15,235 nt of DNA from CAZNKU01 sp045654805 (lineage in GTDB: Bacteria; Bacillota; Clostridia; Monoglobales; Firm-18). The notes beneath the pieces are model-generated. The model ran no database searches. It saw nothing but the letters and a program-made list of their open reading frames with translations, and was not told the origin of the DNA. The position numbers were made by a program, and so were the translations under genes. Shown here one piece after another: positions 13,701 through 15,235 of the stretch; the first letter of the stretch is position 1, and each line of letters opens with the position of its first letter. Location: contig JAZOOD010000036.1 in assembly GCA_045654805.1 (NCBI GenBank), forward strand, positions 1 through 15,235, written 5' to 3'.

Positions 13701-15058
13701 ATCAAGTCACCGGTTTCTTCATCAATGTATTCCTTTACACCGTCAGAATATTCTATGATAATTTGTTCCTCTTCATATGTTGTAGGGTTATATGTTACTG
13801 TTGCTCTTAAATCATTTAATTCATATTCCTTTAACTTTACATCTGATGTATAAGTGGATGAATTAAAGTTGATATATTCAACTTCATATGACGAACCATC
13901 CCTCAAAGTTAAAACAGGATTTGTATAGCTATATCCATACCTGCCGCGTGTTTTTGTCAAATGAGTCATAGCAAATGACCAACCTGTAGCAAATTCATTA
14001 TGGGATTTTACTGATTCATATGCTAATGAAGCATATGAATCCTCACCTACGACAGCTGCATCTGAATTGTATTGCACAGTTAAGTCTACATTAAAATCAT
14101 TTCTTCCGGGAAGTGAAATTAATGTTTTTTCATATGCTAATGCACCTGTTGACAATGAAACAGCGGCTCCGTTTACAACATCTCCAAAGTATGGATTATT
14201 AACAACTTCAACTTTCATTTTTTCGTCAGCAGTAGTTGCATAAGTACTTATCTGATATTCGGGATTTGACAAGTTTTCTGCTTCAGTAGAAGTATCCACT
14301 GCATTAAAATTTTCATTGTTATTTAGGTATTCAATTAATGTTTGGTCATATTCTGTTTCTTTTGAAACTAAAGTGTTATCTTCTGTACTTGATTCTAATA
14401 CATCCTCTTTCAACAATGTATCTTCGGATACTGAATCATCAATAACAAATTCTTCTGTATTTATAATATCTTCATCAACTTCAGTTTCTAATTCTGTATC
14501 AGCATCTATTTCTATATTAGGTGAAATATCAGGAGTTTCCGCAGATATTGAATCTATTGTTGGTTTTTCTGCAGGATTTTCTTCCCCTATGTTAGCTCGA
14601 GCGTTCTCAATTTCAGAATCTTGTAAATTATACTGATCCATATTGAATTTTGTGCCCATTACAGAATTTTCATTGATATCAGTAACTGTAGATTTTGCAT
14701 CGTCATCAATTTTGATATCATTTGATTCTTCAGTGGATTCATCAAGATTAGTTTCCAATGCAACAATATCGTCGTCTATAATTTCCTGTTCAGTTAATTC
14801 TTCAACGTCGACTATTTCAATTGAGTTAGAATTAAAATCAACTGTAGTTTCTTCTTTTAAAGACAAATCAGAGTTGATATCAGTTTCAGTATTTTCGTCT
14901 AAATGTTCGTCATCAACCTGTTCTTCTACTTGAACTTTTTTTGTAACTTTACTATTGCTTTCAATAGCGTTATAATTTGTATTTTCAGTTGCAAAAACTG
15001 CAAAACTGGATAAAATAATAGAAAGAACTAATAATAAACTTATTAATCTTTTATTCAT
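7799..15058 (-). CDS. Secreted Rhs/YD-repeat polymorphic toxin with caspase-like C-terminal domain (2419 aa)
   Basis: Residues 1-23 are a signal peptide (basic MNKR, hydrophobic core, AVFA cleavage site). Residues 30-270 are a low-complexity stretch very rich in Asp, Glu, Ser and Thr. From about 280 (SLSTGALAYEKTLISLPGR) the Rhs shell begins. Residues about 715-1005 are a Kelch-like propeller insertion (YDVTNGHWYDD, VYDTLYDTLSS). About 1030-1850 is a dense YD-repeat array (YEYDNRGN-like) that folds into the hollow Rhs shell. Residues 1869-1968 and 1977-2068 are two similar beta-sandwich-like repeats, 2075-2083 a poly-Asp linker, and 2143-2214 the Rhs core ending ID-PLG. The toxin (2215-2419) has VVIIAHGN (H2285) and LNISSCNAG (C2319), the spacing and strand context of clan CD cysteine peptidases such as C80/CHAT-like domains. 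GGAGG lies 5 nt before the ATG. No LPXTG or SLH anchor is seen. Comparable to WapA-type contact toxins of Gram-positives. Confidence 0.95.
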   Translation of the reverse strand: MNKRLISLLLVLSIILSSFAVFATENTNYNAIESNSKVTKKVQVEEQVDDEHLDENTETDINSDLSLKEETTVDFNSNSIEIVDVEELTEQEIIDDDIVALETNLDESTEESNDIKIDDDAKSTVTDINENSVMGTKFNMDQYNLQDSEIENARANIGEENPAEKPTIDSISAETPDISPNIEIDADTELETEVDEDIINTEEFVIDDSVSEDTLLKEDVLESSTEDNTLVSKETEYDQTLIEYLNNNENFNAVDTSTEAENLSNPEYQISTYATTADEKMKVEVVNNPYFGDVVNGAAVSLSTGALAYEKTLISLPGRNDFNVDLTVQYNSDAAVVGEDSYASLAYESVKSHNEFATGWSFAMTHLTKTRGRYGYSYTNPVLTLRDGSSYEVEYINFNSSTYTSDVKLKEYELNDLRATVTYNPTTYEEEQIIIEYSDGVKEYIDEETGDLIKSEDRFGNVITYGYTDLNYYRMSLQDINAGYTKNNPPVGYNINLHTLNKITDSTGKEINIDYAVTEGNMGIEIDNIKVSVDDTVYATLDLKNINENNNMYILESITDGENLTTTFEYDKQLSHSYVYQNDNYRVNGTNVLLTKVNYPTGGYTDYEYLYARRSLDTSANARSLNWYEVYKVSNITDSDGNSTMYEYNVDISGYPINYPVEVLGGSTENYQTIEHKRVDDDSLTTTIYTFYQKNLLREDVYDSAESSSTFISSPGNYDGSVIIDGAIYRILISDNALIIYKNDEQSDTKLESIHNLGYTVANNAHLYYLNVKTSGNKIIIFLKDTSVSPNNTKVKVYDIVEKTWTDGNSTAGTSTEYYAAGDYIYRYSNNTITYYDVTNGHWYDDTAFGQHLCNDGTDKVYFMYGNKLYVYSFYYGTTELVSDRTFNGTYTKGFYKNNTMYLLNSSGIYVYDTLYDTLSSIKAYPSDVTFTSTSFMGTDGNVYMVGEKLSDGSQRIYYFSDNFYVHSYRLMDYRYDDKILIGNNAIYIGCEMISLDKTTHLRNRIVNTYNDNDQLETSQHQTYYEGELIDKGTESWTYVNGYSAPLTYTDTMGNVTTYEYLTSTDDNIANLTYLYPVKVTAYSNTDSPIVTTNTRSADNKKIVSASTDYGDSVDTIEYRYDTVYPGNVVETVSYTTKNDVTEETGRITYIYGNEANNNNAYVASSTTYNTTNKADFSGMTVQNQTVYYEYTNLGQLAKEYNYIGDTEYSTSYTYNNNGVLTKVVYPDNTFVEYTYTFGDENKLVTSYNGEYYTVEYYDELGRCIHTGESADGKNLINTVTYGYKNGNVSYSYNSDGLYTYYYYDGYGRVVRIIKTDNPTDGEYNILYDENAVYNEGDMSVNYIIYNKSTNVEHQEKYDVYGRLTEEYRENDYNDPIYTTYEYDNRNNLTKVTGTENSTYTYNNRNQLVSTTDKYGNSVVYEYDNKGNTIKVTTGVNTANNVAGTSVTYTFDTLNRVLSETNQLGKAEYYAYDSHNNMIASKDRKGVVTTYTYDMMDRVLDTRASETEFITYTYDNLGNVLTMTDLTGTTEYVYNEYKSLTEIQNPDESKISYSYDNSKKLKGVLDYDGENVIYTHDLMGNVASVSNEETTLATYTYNTLNRLSTVTHPNQGTTRYYYDPMGNISYMDSKSEDGTVINQYTYYSCDVGLTSEVWGFENGNTIGKFYYYDYNKRLISEDDWANGKETVYTYDANNNMTSKEVYSDTSTINTSYTYNNANQLLTETETATGDTPYTKTTSYSYDNNGNMVGKTVILDSVVIEDYTYGFDAFNRLESIYATHYISDDTAEIYEYKYTYNGNNELSTVSTYTYDGDLISVKKYYWDRGYIIKDVTTTADGVQTKTVTVKHSDVEPVKVASFTEEQPVVETYSLPVNGITCTETINGNNVQISGQIPDANTKNQVALVVSTDVNNVNENNIVHIDQKTSTTGGNFNFNFTLPQNPADVNYGYIIGTDADVDSYIGTISEGQTDDEEPTTPARTVTCTQTVDGNNVKISGQISDANSKNQVSLVVSTDVNNVNENNIAYIDQTVSTTKGKFNFTFTLPQNSGVSSYGYIIGTDADTETYIGVINIQQGGNEDDDDDDNDNDHEGDTDITGTTVTVKYYLGADGVFAQTDTDGTSYLLKNGHGDTVTIVRNGNVVDDAEYDAYGNVENPQNITAYTYANYYYDSHSGMYYLRNRFYDPSIARFISEDPIQDGINWYAYCSNDPINRIDPLGLDSYVIYDPSEPFMINQAKDEQKKLEKKFKTPVYLLEAKNEEEFKNQWEWIGTEDINGNPVTIDGVVIIAHGNPNAIYFSGDKISTYDVSNLSSKTGKELNISSCNAGHLDVSNNIATQFVKNNNFDSTIAWDGTITYSFGKDRLHWNQKSFKKYASNETTTIYDIHGSFNITTKRDAVGMLRYSKDSNGNIIIKDKNNKLISQK
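8456..9503 (-). repeat. 1,048-bp direct repeat, copy inside the expressed Rhs gene
   Basis: This encodes residues about 1853-2201 of the Rhs protein: the two beta-sandwich-like repeats, the poly-Asp linker and most of the Rhs core end. It matches 5444-6491 without net length change. In-frame crossover anywhere within it would replace toxin 1 by toxin 2 and delete the RCC1 gene. Confidence 0.95.
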
Positions 15059-15063
15059 ATAAA

Positions 15064-15110
15064 CCTCCGTCCTTTATTATCACAATCATATATTAATATT
15101 TTGTGATTTT
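15064..15110 (-). promoter_or_regulatory. Ribosome binding site and inverted repeat upstream of the Rhs gene
   Basis: GGAGG (15064-15068) lies 5 nt before the Rhs ATG and decides the start. Just upstream, TCACAA (15080-15085) and TTGTGA (about 15101-15106) form a dyad with a 15-nt AT-rich centre. It could be an operator or a leader hairpin; the wide AT-rich spacing makes this only suggestive. No convincing -35/-10 pair was found between here and the window edge. Confidence 0.35.
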
Positions 15111-15163
15111 TTTCTTTGTGTTTACCTATGTAAAGGTAATTAGTAAATAGTTATTTATTTAAA

Positions 15164-15190
15164 TTATGTTTTTAATGACATAAAACACAT
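15164..15190 (-). CDS. Possible 8-residue leader peptide upstream of the Rhs gene
   Basis: On the minus strand an unusually strong Shine-Dalgarno GAGGAGGTG lies 6 nt before an ATG that opens only MCFMSLKT before TAA, about 105 nt upstream of the Rhs start. Such a strong signal for so short a frame suggests a leader peptide, or a leftover translation start whose gene was truncated by the formation of this locus. Nothing else is visible in 15107-15235 apart from a weak 6-bp hairpin (TTACCT/AGGTAA, 15122-15139). Confidence 0.3.
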   Translation of the reverse strand: MCFMSLKT

Positions 15191-15235
15191 TGAGTCCACC
15201 TCCTCATAAACTAATAAACAAATAAAATTTTATTT

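Noticed and set aside
14316..14933. Plus-strand serine/valine-rich frames of 106 and 96 residues
   Set aside because: They are the antisense reading of the Asp/Glu-rich N-terminal region of the Rhs gene, which naturally produces Ser/Val-rich codons on the other strand.
15080..15106. CRP/FNR-type operator (TGTGA and TCACA halves)
   Set aside because: The half-sites are 15 nt apart instead of about 6, and the centre is AT-rich, so it does not fit that operator class. It is kept only as an unspecific dyad.

Overview
The window is about 15 kb of low-GC, AT-rich DNA. Its ribosome binding sites are strong AGGAGG/GGAGG types, and it carries a secreted (not proteobacterial-type) Rhs/YD-repeat protein, an IS3-family transposase end and a REP-associated (RAYT) transposase with its repeats. 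Together these point to a Firmicute, most likely a member of the Clostridia. That assignment is inference; nothing here names a species. Apart from the IS3 fragment at the left edge, every believable gene lies on the minus strand, so the biological reading direction is right to left.

Right half (15058 to 7799): a 2419-residue secreted Rhs/YD-repeat polymorphic toxin. Its order is signal peptide, acidic low-complexity N-terminal region, Rhs shell start, a Kelch-like propeller insertion, a long YD-repeat array, two tandem beta-sandwich-like repeats, a poly-Asp linker, the Rhs core end (DPLG) and a 205-residue C-terminal toxin. The toxin has a His-Gly / Cys pair like clan CD (caspase/C80-like) cysteine peptidases. 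Directly downstream, in the position of an immunity gene, is an RCC1-repeat lipoprotein. Its signal peptide frame is broken by one base at a run of nine T.

Middle (6508 to 4262): a silent orphan C-terminal cassette. It repeats 1,048 bp of the Rhs 3' region almost perfectly, has no credible start codon, and carries a different 205-residue toxin (possibly a PD-(D/E)XK-type nuclease) followed 9 nt later by a putative immunity gene. Recombination between the 1,048-bp repeats would swap toxins in frame. Both toxin/immunity cassettes end in the same boundary: REP repeats, a GC-rich terminator hairpin and a roughly 60-bp scar of Rhs-core coding sequence. This looks like the residue of repeated cassette addition, and it supports pairing the RCC1 lipoprotein with toxin 1.

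Left (4110 to 1): an intact RAYT transposase with a perfect REP just upstream. After it comes a two-gene, 8-bp-overlapping operon of a two-TM protein with a degenerate PLD-like domain and a deoxynucleoside-kinase-like P-loop protein. Next is an unrecognised 330-residue protein with a possible HEPN/AAA-associated C-terminus, then a broken second RAYT copy and the right end of an IS3-family element. The two-TM/P-loop pair, perhaps with the third gene, is a candidate conflict or defence module. Overall this is an accessory region combining a toxin-switching Rhs locus with REP/RAYT repeats.
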